35,000 nucleotides of DNA from Prorocentrum cordatum (GCA_963575745.1 CAUYUJ010015841.1:57620-92619), one strand, 5' to 3'; counted from the first letter of the stretch, positions 1 to 8,075 are shown. The notes: generated by a model not told the origin, from the letters alone. Translations and numbers: made by a program.

Positions 1-61
1 TGTCGCAATATGTTAACTTGGAGGCGGCGGGGGGGTCTGAGCTGGTTGGGGCCCCAGAACA

Positions 62-310
62 TCATTCAGGAGGGGGAGAGCGAGGCCAAATCCGGTCAAA
101 ACTGGGCCCCGGACCCCTCCCAGGGGCCATCTCGCGCAGCTTTTTATCCCGGATCCACTTTGCACCGCCCAGGCGCCCGAGAAACTCCCCCAGAGGCCGA
201 ACAAAAACGAAGAATCTGCCCGAACCCAGATCCTCGACCTTGCCCGTCCTTCCCGCCGGCCGGAACCAGTACTTGGCCACTTCAGATTCCCAGATGCTTC
301 CACGTCTCAG
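62..310 (-). CDS. Coding-like 3' piece of an unrecognised protein, minus strand
   Basis: Read on the minus strand this stretch gives a protein-like C-terminus ending at a TGA, with residues such as EVAKYWFRPAGRTGK and GRFFVFVRPLGEFLGRLGG. Its codons end mostly in G or C in the first half, the bias seen in the main coding island at 13-18 kb. It is rich in aromatic and basic residues and is not low-complexity. Upstream on the minus strand the frame stays open but becomes Gly/Pro/Glu-rich over the pyrimidine tract, so any real exon probably starts near position 310. The plus strand is also open here and has a similar bias, so the strand is not certain. No family is recognised. Confidence 0.33.
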   Translation of the reverse strand: MRRGSIWESEVAKYWFRPAGRTGKVEDLGSGRFFVFVRPLGEFLGRLGGAKWIRDKKLREMAPGRGPGPSFDRIWPRSPPPE

Positions 311-364
311 CGCAGTGACATCCCCTGGCTCGGGCATCGCAGCGATCTCTGGGCCCGAGTCGGG

Positions 365-485
365 TGTTGCCAGGAGGGCCCCTGGCCCGAGGTGGCCCAA
401 GGATCTCCAAGGAAGCCCCCGCGGCCCCAAGGAGCACCCCTCACGAGGCCCAGACGGCCCCAGGGGCTCCAAAAGGGAGCGACAA
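365..485 (+). repeat. Degenerate CCAAG/GGCCC minisatellite fragment
   Basis: The motif CCCAAGG or CCAAGGA followed by GGCCCC recurs at roughly 10-20 bp steps. It resembles the much longer CCAAGA arrays at 19.05-19.47 kb and 28.88-30.93 kb. The copies here are few and diverged. Confidence 0.35.
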
Positions 486-554
486 GCTGGGGGACAGCTT
501 GGGCCAGGGGCACCTTGTGGCAGCCACCCTTTCCGAGGGGGGCGAGCCCAGGGG

Positions 555-755
555 GGGGGCTGCTCCTGCCTGCTCCTCCCTGCTCCGCTGTCGTCCCCTC
601 TCGTCCTCGCCCCTCCTCCCTCTCCCTCCTCCTCCCTGCTCCCGCTTCCTCCGCCCTCCTGCCCCCCCCCCCTCCCTCGTCCTTTCCTCCTCTCCCTCCC
701 CATCCCTCCCTTCCCCCCCTCCCTCCTCCTTCCCCTCCCCCTCCTGTTTGTGGCG
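555..755 (+). repeat. Homopyrimidine (C/T) tract
   Basis: About 200 bp made almost only of C and T, mainly CTCC and CCCTCC runs. It leads directly into the coding-like stretch at 756-1079. It could be a long polypyrimidine tract of an intron or just low-complexity DNA. Translations across it (Ser/Pro/Leu-rich on one strand, Gly/Glu/Arg-rich on the other) are artefacts of composition. Confidence 0.75.
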
Positions 756-1079
756 TCGGTCGTCGCTGTCCTTGGTTTCGCCTCGGAACTGCCAGCCGTG
801 CGTCAGGCCTTGATGGATTTGTATGTTCCGTGGTCCAATGAGGAGAACAGCAGATTTCACATTCCGTCTGATTACGGAGCGCGCCCCAGACGGGGCAAGC
901 GCAGAGCTGATCCTGAGCGTCACAGGTTTCAGCTAGAGTGTACTACTATACAGACTAAGGAGAAGGAATCCGAGGTCGAAGCAGAAGACGAGCAGCGGCA
1001 CATGGCGTCCCAGGCTGTAGCTACGGACGACGCTGCCGAGGCTGAGGCGGCTGCCCTACTTAGGCACTGGTCATTTTGA
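756..1079 (+). CDS. Coding-like 3' exon of an unrecognised protein
   Basis: This frame leaves the pyrimidine tract and becomes protein-like for about 105 codons, ending at TGA 1077-1079. It contains FASELPAVRQALMDLYVPW, then a basic stretch (ARPRRGKRRADPERHRFQLE), then a strongly acidic and Ala-rich tail (KEKESEVEAEDEQRHM, AAEAEAAALLRHWSF). Many codons end in G or C. The long upstream C/T tract would suit a 3' splice site, so this may be a terminal exon. No domain is recognised and the exact 5' edge cannot be fixed. Confidence 0.42.
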   Translation, partial: SVVAVLGFASELPAVRQALMDLYVPWSNEENSRFHIPSDYGARPRRGKRRADPERHRFQLECTTIQTKEKESEVEAEDEQRHMASQAVATDDAAEAEAAALLRHWSF

Positions 1080-1119
1080 CCCTCCACCTCCGTCCCCCCT
1101 TCCTGTTCCTCCGTCGTCG

Positions 1120-1350
1120 TTGACGTCGTTCGTCGTCCCTTCTCCTCCCCCCCCCGTCTTGAGCGAGGCCCGGCGCGCCCGCGTCGAGACCGACCGTGCT
1201 GCTGCTGCCCGGGCACGGCGCGCGGAGCGCGCCAGGCAGGAGCACGCGCGCAGAGCCCCTACGGGCGCTCTGGAGGCACGCTCCGAGGCGCAGTCTTTGG
1301 GGATCCCGTCGGGGGCACGGGGTCCCGACGTTTGCTCCTTTGGGGGCTGA
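1120..1350 (+). CDS. Small Arg/Ala-rich coding-like stretch
   Basis: About 76 codons end at TGA. The middle reads RARVETDRAAAARARRAERA and would form a basic Ala/Arg helix, with nearly all codons ending in G or C. It follows a short C-rich run at 1139-1160. It could be the next exon downstream of 756-1079 or a separate fragment. Arg/Ala-rich frames arise easily in DNA this rich in G and C, so the call is weak. Confidence 0.25.
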   Translation: MTSFVVPSPPPPVLSEARRARVETDRAAAARARRAERARQEHARRAPTGALEARSEAQSLGIPSGARGPDVCSFGG

Positions 1351-1463
1351 GCCGGCGGTGGCGTAAGTGGCGGATCTTCGCGAGGTCCCATGCGCCACCC
1401 ACCGGCTAGCCACGCTGCTCGGGCACGCAACCGGGCGGAGCCGCGCGTCGCATCATCGCCCCT

Positions 1464-1575
1464 CCCCCTCCTGCCCCCCCTGCCTCGTCCTTTTTCCCTT
1501 CCCTGCCCCCGCTTCCCCCCCCTCCCTCGTCCTTCCCCCCCTCCCTCCCGAGCTCCTCTGCATCTGCATCCGCGG
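1464..1575 (+). repeat. Homopyrimidine tract (CCCTCC, CCCCCTCC)
   Basis: About 110 bp, almost only C and T, with runs of six or more C. Same class as 555-755. Confidence 0.7.
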
Positions 1576-1707
1576 CCCCCCCCATCACACACCCCAGGCG
1601 CAGAAGCGGTCGGCGCCCGTGAGGTGGATGCCGCTGCTGCTCTTCATGGTCGTGCGTCCGAGGCTCAGCTGCGCGCGCGAGAGGCGGTGGCACAAGGGGG
1701 CAGGAAG

Positions 1708-1770
1708 AGGAGGAGGAGGAGGAGGAGGAAGAGGAGGAGGAGGAGGAGGAGGAAGAGCAGCAGCAGCAGC

Positions 1771-1830
<60 letters not shown>

Positions 1831-2085
1831 GTAGAGAACGAGGAGGGGAGCGAAAGGAAGGGGAGGGGAGTGGAGCAGGAGGAAAAGAAGGAGGGGAGAA
1901 GGGATGAGGAAGGAGTGGGAGAAAGGGAGGAGAGAGGTGGAGGCCGATGGGGGGAGACGGGGGAGGGGGGGAGGGAGGGGGGTGCGGGAGGAGTGGGGAA
2001 GGGAGGGGGGTGGGGAGGGGAAGAGGAAGGGGAAGGGGTGGGGGAGGGGGGGAGGGGGAGAGAAGGAGGGGGAGAGGCAAGCCAG
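1708..2085 (+). repeat. Compound purine microsatellite: (GGA)n, (CAG)n, then G/A tract
   Basis: Positions 1708-1755 are (AGG)n with AAG interruptions. Positions 1756-1828 are (AGC)n interrupted once by ACG, about 24 triplets. Positions 1829-2085 are an almost unbroken G/A tract. Frames across it give poly-Ser, poly-Ala or poly-Cys depending on the frame, with no protein-like flank, so it is not called as a polyglutamine gene. Confidence 0.85.
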
Positions 2086-2150
2086 GTGCGTTCGCGTCAT
2101 ATCTGGCATCCGACCCCTCCCTCCCATCCCTTACCATTGCGTAAGTATAT
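2084..2150 (+). repeat. Dispersed repeat, copy 1 of 2
   Basis: About 60 bp resembling 2842-2903. Shared blocks include CAGGTGCG, TCGCG, CATATCTG and CATCCGACC, then a C/T-rich stretch ending in CATTGCGTAAG here and CACTGCGC in the other copy. In both places it sits just after a G/A-rich tract, so the duplicated unit may include that tract. Confidence 0.65.
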
Positions 2151-2205
2151 TCTCTATTCGCACAGTCGGATGTCGAGCAGGGCAATGATCGCTAGAGGGT
2201 ACGCG

Positions 2206-2378
2206 ATGCATGGTAGAGCACGGCATGGCATGGCGTAGAAGAGCACGGCAGAGCGCAACATGCCATAGCATGGCGTGGCATTGCGCAGTGAAGCATTGCA
2301 TCGCAGAGCATTGCAACGCAAGGCATGGCATCGCACAGCGGCGCAGAACTCAATACCGCACAGCATGTCATGGCATGA
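2206..2378 (+). repeat. Pentanucleotide GCANN minisatellite
   Basis: The sequence can be laid out in 5-bp steps with GC at the first two positions of nearly every unit (GCATG, GCATT, GCATC, GCAGA, GCACG, GCGTG and similar) for about 170 bp. Only the last two bases of each unit vary freely. This explains the Met/His/Cys-rich translations on both strands. Confidence 0.75.
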
Positions 2379-2379
2379 C

Positions 2380-2710
2380 GCCAGGTTCTTTGGAGGGTAA
2401 GTGGATCGACTTCGAGAGGTCTGGGCCGGTTTGGAGTCGTGGCTCCATGTCTAGTTCCTTCGGCTTCCCGGAAAGCTCCATACAAGGCGGGGCTGCTGGA
2501 GAGCACCCGCTGGCTCTGCGTTCAACATCGCCTTCTCAAAGCAGAGACGGGGCTCCCGCTTGATACTTGCTGAAAGCAACGACGGCCCAACTGTAGGGCA
2601 GCGCTTCAGCGGGAGCAACATGTTGAAACAAAACCCGCGACAACCCAACTCCCAGGATTCTTGCGCGTGAAAACATTACGCGGAAGCGGCCAGGATATCT
2701 TCCGGACGTC
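2380..2710. other. Unassigned stretch
   Basis: No convincing coding frame, inverted repeat or simple repeat is seen here. Short open frames exist on both strands without codon bias. Confidence 0.4.
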
Positions 2711-2832
2711 TTCAGGGGAGAGAGGAGCGTAGTATTCAGATTGTGTAAATGTCGAGGGGTGGGGGAAGGGGGGGAGAGGTGGGGAGGGCAGGGGGGGAGG
2801 AGGGGGAGAGAGGGAAGGGGGGTAGAGGGGCA
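2711..2832 (+). repeat. Dispersed GTGTAARTG repeat with G-rich tail, copy 1
   Basis: The block GGGGAGAGAGGAGCGTAGTA, then a GTGTAAATGTCGAGGGG segment and a G-rich tail, parallels 3335-3425. GTGTAA(A/G)TG resembles a 5' splice site, but no coding exon is seen just upstream. Confidence 0.55.
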
Positions 2833-2841
2833 AGGGGTAAG

Positions 2842-2905
2842 CTAGGTGCGCTCGCGCCATATCTGACATCCGACCTCATCCCACCCATCCATTCCCACTG
2901 CGCTA
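2842..2905 (+). repeat. Dispersed repeat, copy 2 of 2
   Basis: Partner of 2084-2150, with several substitutions and one small indel. It follows a G-rich tract, as copy 1 does. Confidence 0.65.
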
Positions 2906-2967
2906 GCCGCCAACGTGTCTCATTGCGGACCTGGAACTCAAAAAAACTATCGAAATACACATCATAG

Positions 2968-3025
2968 AAATTGCGTACATGTGAGGAGGAGGTGGAGGAG
3001 GAGGAAAGAGGAGGACGAGGACGAG
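2968..3025 (+). repeat. (GGA)n microsatellite
   Basis: GAGGAGGAGGTGGAGGAGG-type run with a few substitutions, followed by GACGAGGACGAG. Confidence 0.75.
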
Positions 3026-3136
3026 CAACAGCAGCAGGACCTGGAGTGGACGGAGCGGGAGGAGCAGGAGGACCAGGGGAAGGCAGATGGGGGGAAATGA
3101 GGGGGGCGACAACGAGGAAAAAGGATTCGGATTCAG

Positions 3137-3238
3137 AAAAGTGGCCCGCGCTGGTGCGAGACCGCCATTCTGAACGACGGGGTGCCGATCCGAAGAGATG
3201 GCCCACGTTGGAGCGAGGGCACCGCTTTGAAACACCGA
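3137..3238 (+). repeat. Two-copy tandem repeat, about 60-bp step
   Basis: The segment starting AGTGGCCCGCGCTGGTGCGA recurs about 60 bp later as AGATGGCCCACGTTGGAGCGA. The similarity covers roughly 40 bp of each step. Confidence 0.5.
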
Positions 3239-3334
3239 AAACAATCGGATTGCAACAACGGTCCGAAACATTGAGTATTGAAATCTGTTGCGTGAGAAGC
3301 AGGACGCGAAGAGGGCTGACTGTCTTCTGGACGG

Positions 3335-3425
3335 ACACAGCGGAGAGAGGAGAGCAGTACTCGCAATGTGTAAGTGTGGAGGGGGGGAGGCGAGGGGGGA
3401 CGAGGGGGAGAACTGACGGGCGGGG
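3335..3425 (+). repeat. Dispersed GTGTAARTG repeat with G-rich tail, copy 2
   Basis: Parallels 2711-2832: GCGGAGAGAGGAGAGCAGTA, then ATGTGTAAGTGTGGAGGGGG and a G-rich tail. The two copies are about 620 bp apart. Confidence 0.55.
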
Positions 3426-3554
3426 CGGGCGGGACATTCATGCACGAGTTTCGAGTAGAGCGGTTGGAAAAGCGGCGCGGCTATCCAATCAGTTATGCGA
3501 AAGTCCGAAGCCGAAGCGCGGTTCTTTTGCGGCGCGAGCGCGAACCACGTTGTT

Positions 3555-3645
3555 CGAGGAATTCCCAGGCAAGAGCGCGATTCTTCGGAACGGTGTTGTT
3601 GTTGTTGAAGGCACAGGGGCACAGTTTGAGCAGGATGACTGCCCT
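3555..3645 (+). repeat. Dispersed repeat J (GAGCGCGATTC / GTTGTTGTT)
   Basis: AAGAGCGCGATTCTTCGGAAC, cut by two or three bases from a GTTGTTGTTGTTGAAGGC run, then GGGGCACAGTTTGAGCAGGA. Related segments occur near 6950-7045, 7990-8070, 8397-8450 and 9577-9660, in the same order where both halves are present. No terminal inverted repeat was found. Confidence 0.5.
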
Positions 3646-3651
3646 TCGAAA

Positions 3652-4520
3652 CATATATATGTATATATGTGTGCGTGTATGCATGCATACATACATATAT
3701 GCATACATGCATGCATGCATGCATGCATACATACATGCATACATGCATCCCCCAAACGTACATACGTACGCACATACACACATACACACACATACATACA
3801 TACATACATGCATACATGCATGCATGCATGCATACATACATACACACATACACACATACATACATACATACATACATACATACATACATACATACATACA
3901 TACATACATACATACATACATACATACGTACGTGCGTACGTACGTACGTACGTACATGCATACATACACACATACGTACGTACGTACGTACGTACGCACT
4001 TACATACATGCATACATACACACATACATACATACATGCATGGATACACGTATACACATAAAACATACATGCACGCATGCATACATACATACATACACAT
4101 GCATACATGTATACATATATACATACATACATACATACATACATACATACATACATGCATGCATGCATGCATACATACACACATACATATACATACATAC
4201 ATACATACATGCATGCATACATGCATACATGCATGCATGCATACATGCATACATACATACATACACATACACATACATATATATACATACGTACATACAT
4301 GATTACACACATGTATGCATACATACATGTATGCATGCATACATGCATGCATGCATGCATGCATGCATATTTACATACACCCATACACACATACACACAT
4401 ACGCATATACATACATACATACATACATGCAGACATACATATATACCCACAAACACACAGACATACATACATACACGCATGTATGCTTACATACATGCAC
4501 GTGTACATATACACATGCTT
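3652..4520 (+). repeat. CATA/CATG/CGTA tetranucleotide microsatellite, about 870 bp
   Basis: An almost unbroken run of ACAT-type tetranucleotides, switching among CATA, CATG, CACA and CGTA variants. The purest stretch is around 3850-3930. Open frames on both strands (His/Thr/Ile/Tyr one way, Met/Tyr/Val/Cys the other) result from the repeat and are not genes. Confidence 0.97.
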
Positions 4521-4683
4521 CAACATTACGATCGCCACAGCGGATGGGGAATCGAAATTAAGAAACGCTATGGGCACCGGACGGGGGTGATTATCCATAA
4601 TTGGATTGGGGCGGTCAACCACAATTCCGATTCAGACTTGGGAGTTCGTTCTGCATGGCTCGCGTGCAATACAACATTTGTCC
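4521..4683. other. Unassigned stretch between microsatellite and satellite leader
   Basis: No gene or repeat seen. Base composition is more balanced than in the neighbours. Confidence 0.4.
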
Positions 4684-4799
4684 CAACCATCTGTTGGGTC
4701 CTCGTTTTCAAGATACAGCGCCCCGCGTCACCTCCTCACTCCTCCCGCGTCCTCCCTCCTCACATCCCTTGCCTCTCCTCTCCGCATGTCCATCCCTTT
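4684..4799 (+). repeat. Leader of satellite array 1
   Basis: A CAACCATC segment, then GGGTCCTCGTTTT, then a C/T-rich stretch with CCTCC and CCGCATGTC. The same order of blocks precedes array 2 at about 33,759-33,895, so leader and satellite appear to travel as one unit. Confidence 0.65.
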
Positions 4800-5305
4800 T
4801 CTGGCACACCCCTCACACGGTTCGTGGCCCCACAGGGAGCTCCACCGAAGGCCACAGCGGCAGGGTCCGCATGCAGGGATCGTCACCCATTTTGGCACAC
4901 CCTTCACGGGGATCGTGGCCGCACAGAGAGCTCCACCGAAGGCCCCAGCGGCAGGTTCCGCATGCGGGGACCGCCACCCATTTTGACACACCCCTCACAC
5001 GATTCGTGGCCCCACAGGGAGCTCCACCGAAGGCCCCAGTGGCAGGGTCCGCATGTGGGGACCGCCACCCATTTTGGCACACTCCTCACGAGGATCGTGG
5101 CCCCACAGGGAGCTCCACCGAAGGCCCCTGTGGCAGGGTCCGCATGCGGGGACCGCCACCCATTTTGCTGCACCTTTCACACGGTTCGTGGCCCCGCAGG
5201 GAGCTCCACCGAAGACCCCAGCGGCACAGGCCGCATGCGCCCGACGCCCATTTTGGCACACCCCTCACACGGTCCCTGGCCCCATCTGGAGCTCCACCGA
5301 ACGCG
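4800..5305 (+). repeat. 91-bp satellite, array 1 (about six units)
   Basis: The block CAGGGAGCTCCACCGAAGG or a close variant recurs near 4831, 4922, 5013, 5104, 5195 and 5282. Most steps are 91 bp and the last is shorter. Each unit also carries CTCACACGGTTCGTGGCCCC, GGTCCGCATG and CACCCATTTTGGCACAC. Because 91 is not a multiple of three, the same peptide appears in all three frames, so the open frames are artefacts. The last two units are the most diverged. Confidence 0.93.
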
Positions 5306-5450
5306 CTACCCACAAAGCGGCATTCACAATTGCGCATGGTTGGGCTTTTCGCCAGGACTATTGGTTCAAAGCCTCCGCTCCCGCCCCCTTCGTTTATGAA
5401 CGCTCCCCCGTGGGGGGGCTCCTTCTTTTGCTTCTATGCCGGCTCCTGAG
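5306..5450. other. Unassigned stretch
   Basis: No feature seen apart from CCCCCGTGGGGGGG, a short hairpin-like run at 5405-5418. Confidence 0.4.
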
Positions 5451-5628
5451 TACAGTCGACCCGCAGAGTAAGGATAGGCATCCCTCCCAAGGGTACCCTT
5501 TGCATCCTTGTTTCCTGGGTCCATCCTTGGACACTTTCGTTGGCCGCGCCCCGCTCGGGAAGCTTCGAGATGGGCGTCCAAGGCCCTTGCATGTTTATAG
5601 CGCATCCTTACTCTGCGGGTTGACTGTA
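5451..5628. mobile_element. MITE family A, copy 1 (TA-flanked, CAGTCRACCCGC ends)
   Basis: Left end CAGTCGACCCGCAGAGTAAG at 5453 and right end, complementary with one mismatch over 24 bp, finishing at 5626. Flanking TA dinucleotides are at 5451-5452 and 5627-5628. The body is about 174 bp. A second copy lies at 12,576-12,748. TA duplication with CAGT-starting ends is typical of Tc1/mariner-type non-autonomous elements (known of that superfamily; assignment here is inference). No coding capacity. Confidence 0.85.
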
Positions 5629-5649
5629 CACCCCGACAGGGGAAGGTCA

Positions 5650-6065
5650 TCGGGTCGGGCGGGCGGACCCTAACGGGCTGGTCGGCCGGGTGGGCCCCAA
5701 GGTGCGGGACGGGCGGGCGGACCTTCACCTCGGCATCGCTCGGACGGGTGCGCTTTGTTTTCTCGGCGGGGGCCATCGAGGAGCATCTCGGATCATCGTG
5801 CGAGAGATACACGCGCGAAACCGCCCACTGCACGGGGAGTGGACGTCCGCGCGACGGCAAGCAACGGGCGGGCTGGGCGGGCGGAGTCCTGCGACCGCGC
5901 CGGGCAGGCGGGCCCTCGCGGGCGGGCTGCTCGAGCGGGCCCCAGCAGCCGGGGCGGGGCGCACGGGACGAGGGCCGGGCCGGGCGAGCGGCGCTCCTCG
6001 CGGCCGGGTCGGACGGGCGGACCCTGCTGGGCGGGATGAGGGAAGCAGGGCCTCGGGATGGCCTG
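5650..6065 (+). repeat. GGGCGGGCGGACC-type minisatellite, block 1
   Basis: Degenerate GGGCGGGC and GGCGGAC units make up most of this stretch, interrupted by the TIR element at 5734-5856. Many closely spaced G-runs make G-quadruplex formation plausible. Gly/Arg/Ala-rich frames here are compositional. Confidence 0.75.
5734..5856. mobile_element. TIR element family F, copy 1
   Basis: Left end CATCGCTCGGACGGGTGC and right end, read inward, CGTCGCGCGGACG. Inside lies CGGCGGGGGCCATCGAGGAG, shared with copy 2 at 6071-6322 and, more diverged, with copy 3 near 27,212-27,333. About 123 bp. Confidence 0.65.
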
Positions 6066-6070
6066 GCATC

Positions 6071-6322
6071 CATCGCTCGGGCGTGGGCATTATTTTTTTT
6101 CGGCGGGGGCCATCGAGGAGCATCTGGGGCCATCTCGTGGAAGAGTGGGCGCACGAACTCGACTTCCACACCATCTCCAGGGTGGTCTCTTCCACACCTT
6201 TTACTACTTTCTCGGCCTCCGGCCGAGGGCGTCAAGGCATCGTGAAGCCTGTCAGCCACATCATCCTCTTATTTCGGCGCACGAACTCGGAGATCGCACG
6301 GGAACGGGGCGTCCGAGCGACG
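6071..6322. mobile_element. TIR element family F, copy 2 (long form)
   Basis: Left end CATCGCTCGGGCGTGGGC and right end CGTCCGAGCGACG, complementary to each other. Contains CGGCGGGGGCCATCGAGGAG like copy 1 but is about 252 bp, roughly twice the length of the other two copies. The extra length may be a secondary insertion or an older, longer form. Confidence 0.6.
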
Positions 6323-6334
6323 GCAGGAAGAGGG

Positions 6335-6455
6335 CGGGGCCTTCCGGCGGGCGGGCGGGGAGGCGGGCGGGCGGGCCCCGACGGGCGGGCCGCGCGGGCG
6401 GGCCCCAAGAGAGGCGCGTCGGGCGGGCGGGCCTCGTCGGGCGGGCCAGATGGGC
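6335..6455 (+). repeat. GGGCGGGC minisatellite, block 2
   Basis: Continues the block 1 pattern after the family F element. Confidence 0.7.
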
Positions 6456-6495
6456 TGAACGACATCATAGAGACCAGCGGGACGCAGGAGTCGAC

Positions 6496-6724
6496 TCTAC
6501 TGCTGTTCTATCTCGGGCCGGACGAAAGGGGGGATTGGGAAAGGGGGGGTTACGAAATCTGCTGCACGCAGCTGGTTTCGGCCCCGCCGCGGGGCCCATT
6601 CTTCGATACATAGCTCAATCCGGCGCCGGGAGGCGCCGGGAAAATCAGCTACGTGAGCTGATTCTCAAACCCCCCATTTGCTATCCCCCCCTTTTGCCCG
6701 ACCCGATCTACTGCTGTTCTATCT
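6496..6724. mobile_element. TIR element M with perfect 17-18 bp flanking direct repeats
   Basis: The 18-mer TCTACTGCTGTTCTATCT occurs at 6496-6513 and again at 6707-6724. Between them lies a body of about 194 bp. Its two ends are inverted repeats that start at the direct repeats: TCGGGCCGGACGAAAGGGGG on the left and TCGGGTCGGGCAAAAGGGGG read inward from the right, with similarity for about 37 bp including a second G-run. The interior holds further hairpins (GGCGCCGGGAGGCGCC near 6623-6638, and AATCAGCT...AGCTGATT near 6645-6665). A direct repeat this long is unusual for a TIR element. Confidence 0.85.
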
Positions 6725-6944
6725 TCCACGAGGCGCAAAACCATGATCGATATCTGGGAATTGGTGTTCCCGCTCAGAGGATGGAATCGCGGCTTTTGTT
6801 TTCGCAGGGTTGGCAGAGGTGTCAGGGCAGAGCACGGTATCCGAGGACGTCCTGGGCGAGGGGCACGGCTCCAGAGCGGCTCGGGCGCGAGTGCAGAGCA
6901 GATGATTCACAAAGCTTCGGGCGAGAGCACGAGTCCTTGGCGAG
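6725..6944. other. Unassigned stretch
   Basis: No feature supported. Short G-rich motifs GGGCGAG recur. Confidence 0.35.
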
Positions 6945-7045
6945 TTGTGGGTTCTAGAGCGAGAGCGCGATTCCAGAACAAGGGGTAAAGGTGGAAGCCG
7001 TTGTTGTTCTAGCCTAGGGGCAAGAACACAGTTTGCGCCTCAAGG
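6945..7045 (+). repeat. Dispersed repeat J, related copy
   Basis: AGCGAGAGCGCGATTCCAGAA, cut by a few bases from GGAAGCCGTTGTTGTTC, then GGGGCAAGAACACAGTTTGCG, in the same order as at 3555-3645. Confidence 0.5.
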
Positions 7046-7249
7046 ATCTCCCGGATATTGGGGGCCCTGGGGCTGAAAAGCCTAAATGCACACCATGAAT
7101 TATCATTCTGAGAATATTTGGGGTTCAACAGCCACCATTTAAAAATAGTGTGCATGCACTGCCCGCGTGTCGCTCCAGATGTGAGCCCTAAGCCCTCGAC
7201 TCCCGCCCTTTTCGTCTCTGAGCGCACTCGTCTTGGGGGGCACCTGTGT

Positions 7250-7429
7250 TACAGTAGGAGCCCGTCCACAAGAAACCTTCGACAAGAACCCCAACCCTGA
7301 GACCCCAGGACGTCGATTGATTCTTGGTGTGGGATCGTCACGCTCTCCGTAGCACAGCCATCGAAACCGAAGAAACCCAGGGCACCCTTGGGGCAAGCAG
7401 GGTGTTTCTTGGTAGGGGTTTCCACTGTA
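7250..7429 (-). mobile_element. MITE family E, copy 1 (TA-flanked, CAGTGGAA ends)
   Basis: On the minus strand it starts TACAGTGGAAACCCCTACC and ends with the inverse of TACAGTAGGAGCCCGTCC. TA dinucleotides lie at 7250-7251 and 7428-7429. Copy 2, in the opposite orientation, is at 18,783-18,964 and shares CCAAGAAACACCCTGCTTGC and much of the interior. The matching open frames in the two copies differ about equally at all three codon positions, so the repeat is taken as non-coding. Confidence 0.8.
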
Positions 7430-7445
7430 TGCCAACCCCCTGCGG

Positions 7446-7572
7446 CAGGGTGCGAGGAGGCGGATCGGGTGGGCGAGCCCTTGGCGGGCGGGCCCTGACG
7501 GGCGGGGCGGGCGGGCGACCCTGGACGGGCGGGCTGGGCCTGCGCGACACTGAAGTGAGCGGACGGGCTTCC
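7446..7572 (+). repeat. GGGCGGGC minisatellite, block 3
   Basis: GGGCGGGCCCTGACGGGC-type units between the family E and family H elements. Confidence 0.65.
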
Positions 7573-7579
7573 AAGCGTC

Positions 7580-7825
7580 AAGCAGTGGCGAAGCGTCCTG
7601 GCTCGCCTATCGGCCCACCAAAGACTGTCCTAAGAACCTGTTGTGGGTTGCACGTTCTTAGAAGATGTTTGGCTGGGACTGTAAACCAATGGGCTGGGAC
7701 TGTCCTTCTTTGAGCACATCGGGTCTACGTGCTGAGAACATTGCTTCTGGTATAAGAACAGTTAGGGGCTCTACGAAGAATTCGTGGTAGGCCTATAGGA
7801 ATGCCGGAACGGTCGGTCCCTGCTC
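7580..7825. mobile_element. Long-TIR element family H, copy 1
   Basis: About 246 bp with inverted ends of roughly 40 bp. Left reads AGCAGTGGCGAAGCGTCCTG and inward from the right AGCAGGGACCGACCGTTCCG. The inner part of the arms also matches, CCTATCGGCCCACCA against CCTATAGGCCTACCA. The interior has several AAGAAC motifs. Copy 2 is at 31,726-31,963. Confidence 0.8.
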
Positions 7826-7837
7826 AAAAGCGAGCGA

Positions 7838-7982
7838 ACGGGCGAACCCTCACAGGCGGGTCTGGCGGGCTTTGCATGAAAGCGGCCAGGCCTGGCGGGC
7901 TTACCCTGACGGGTGGGTCGGGCAGGCGCAGTTTGACGTGCGGGCCAGGAAGGCGGACCCCAACAGGCGAGGCAGGCGGGGA
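7838..7982 (+). repeat. GGGCGGGC minisatellite, block 4
   Basis: ACAGGCGGGTCTGGCGGGC-type degenerate units that follow the family H element. Confidence 0.55.
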
Positions 7983-7984
7983 AG

Positions 7985-8075
7985 GTCTCAGGCGAGAGCG
8001 TGATTCTTGGCTCGATTGCTGGGGTTGGAAGCCTCAGGCGGGAGCCGCTGTTGTCTTAGCTCGTTTGCTAAGACG
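7985..8075 (+). repeat. Dispersed repeat J, diverged copy
   Basis: GCGAGAGCGTGATTCTTGGC, then GGAAGCCTCAGGCGGGAGCC and GCTGTTGTCTTAGC, as in other J copies. The CAGTTTGAG end is missing. Confidence 0.4.

Noticed and set aside
1757-1828. Polyglutamine or polyserine gene over the (CAG)n run
   Set aside because: The flanking sequence in every frame is low-complexity G/A tract or lacks codon bias.
2903-4561. Several overlapping 250-525 codon frames over the CATA microsatellite on both strands
   Set aside because: They are translations of a tetranucleotide repeat (His/Thr/Ile/Tyr or Met/Tyr/Val/Cys) and are open in every frame.
4800-5305. Peptide repeats (SWPHRELHRRPQ and similar) as a tandem-repeat protein
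   Set aside because: The 91-bp step is not a multiple of three, so the peptide shifts frame each unit; 89 bp in array 2 likewise.
5690-6613. 307-codon Gly/Arg-rich open frame
   Set aside because: It runs through the GGGCGGGC minisatellite and two family F elements, so it cannot be one conserved gene.
7248-7412. Conserved exon shared with 18,801-18,963
   Set aside because: Substitutions between the two copies fall about equally on all codon positions, and both copies end in TA/CAGT inverted repeats, so a MITE explains them better.
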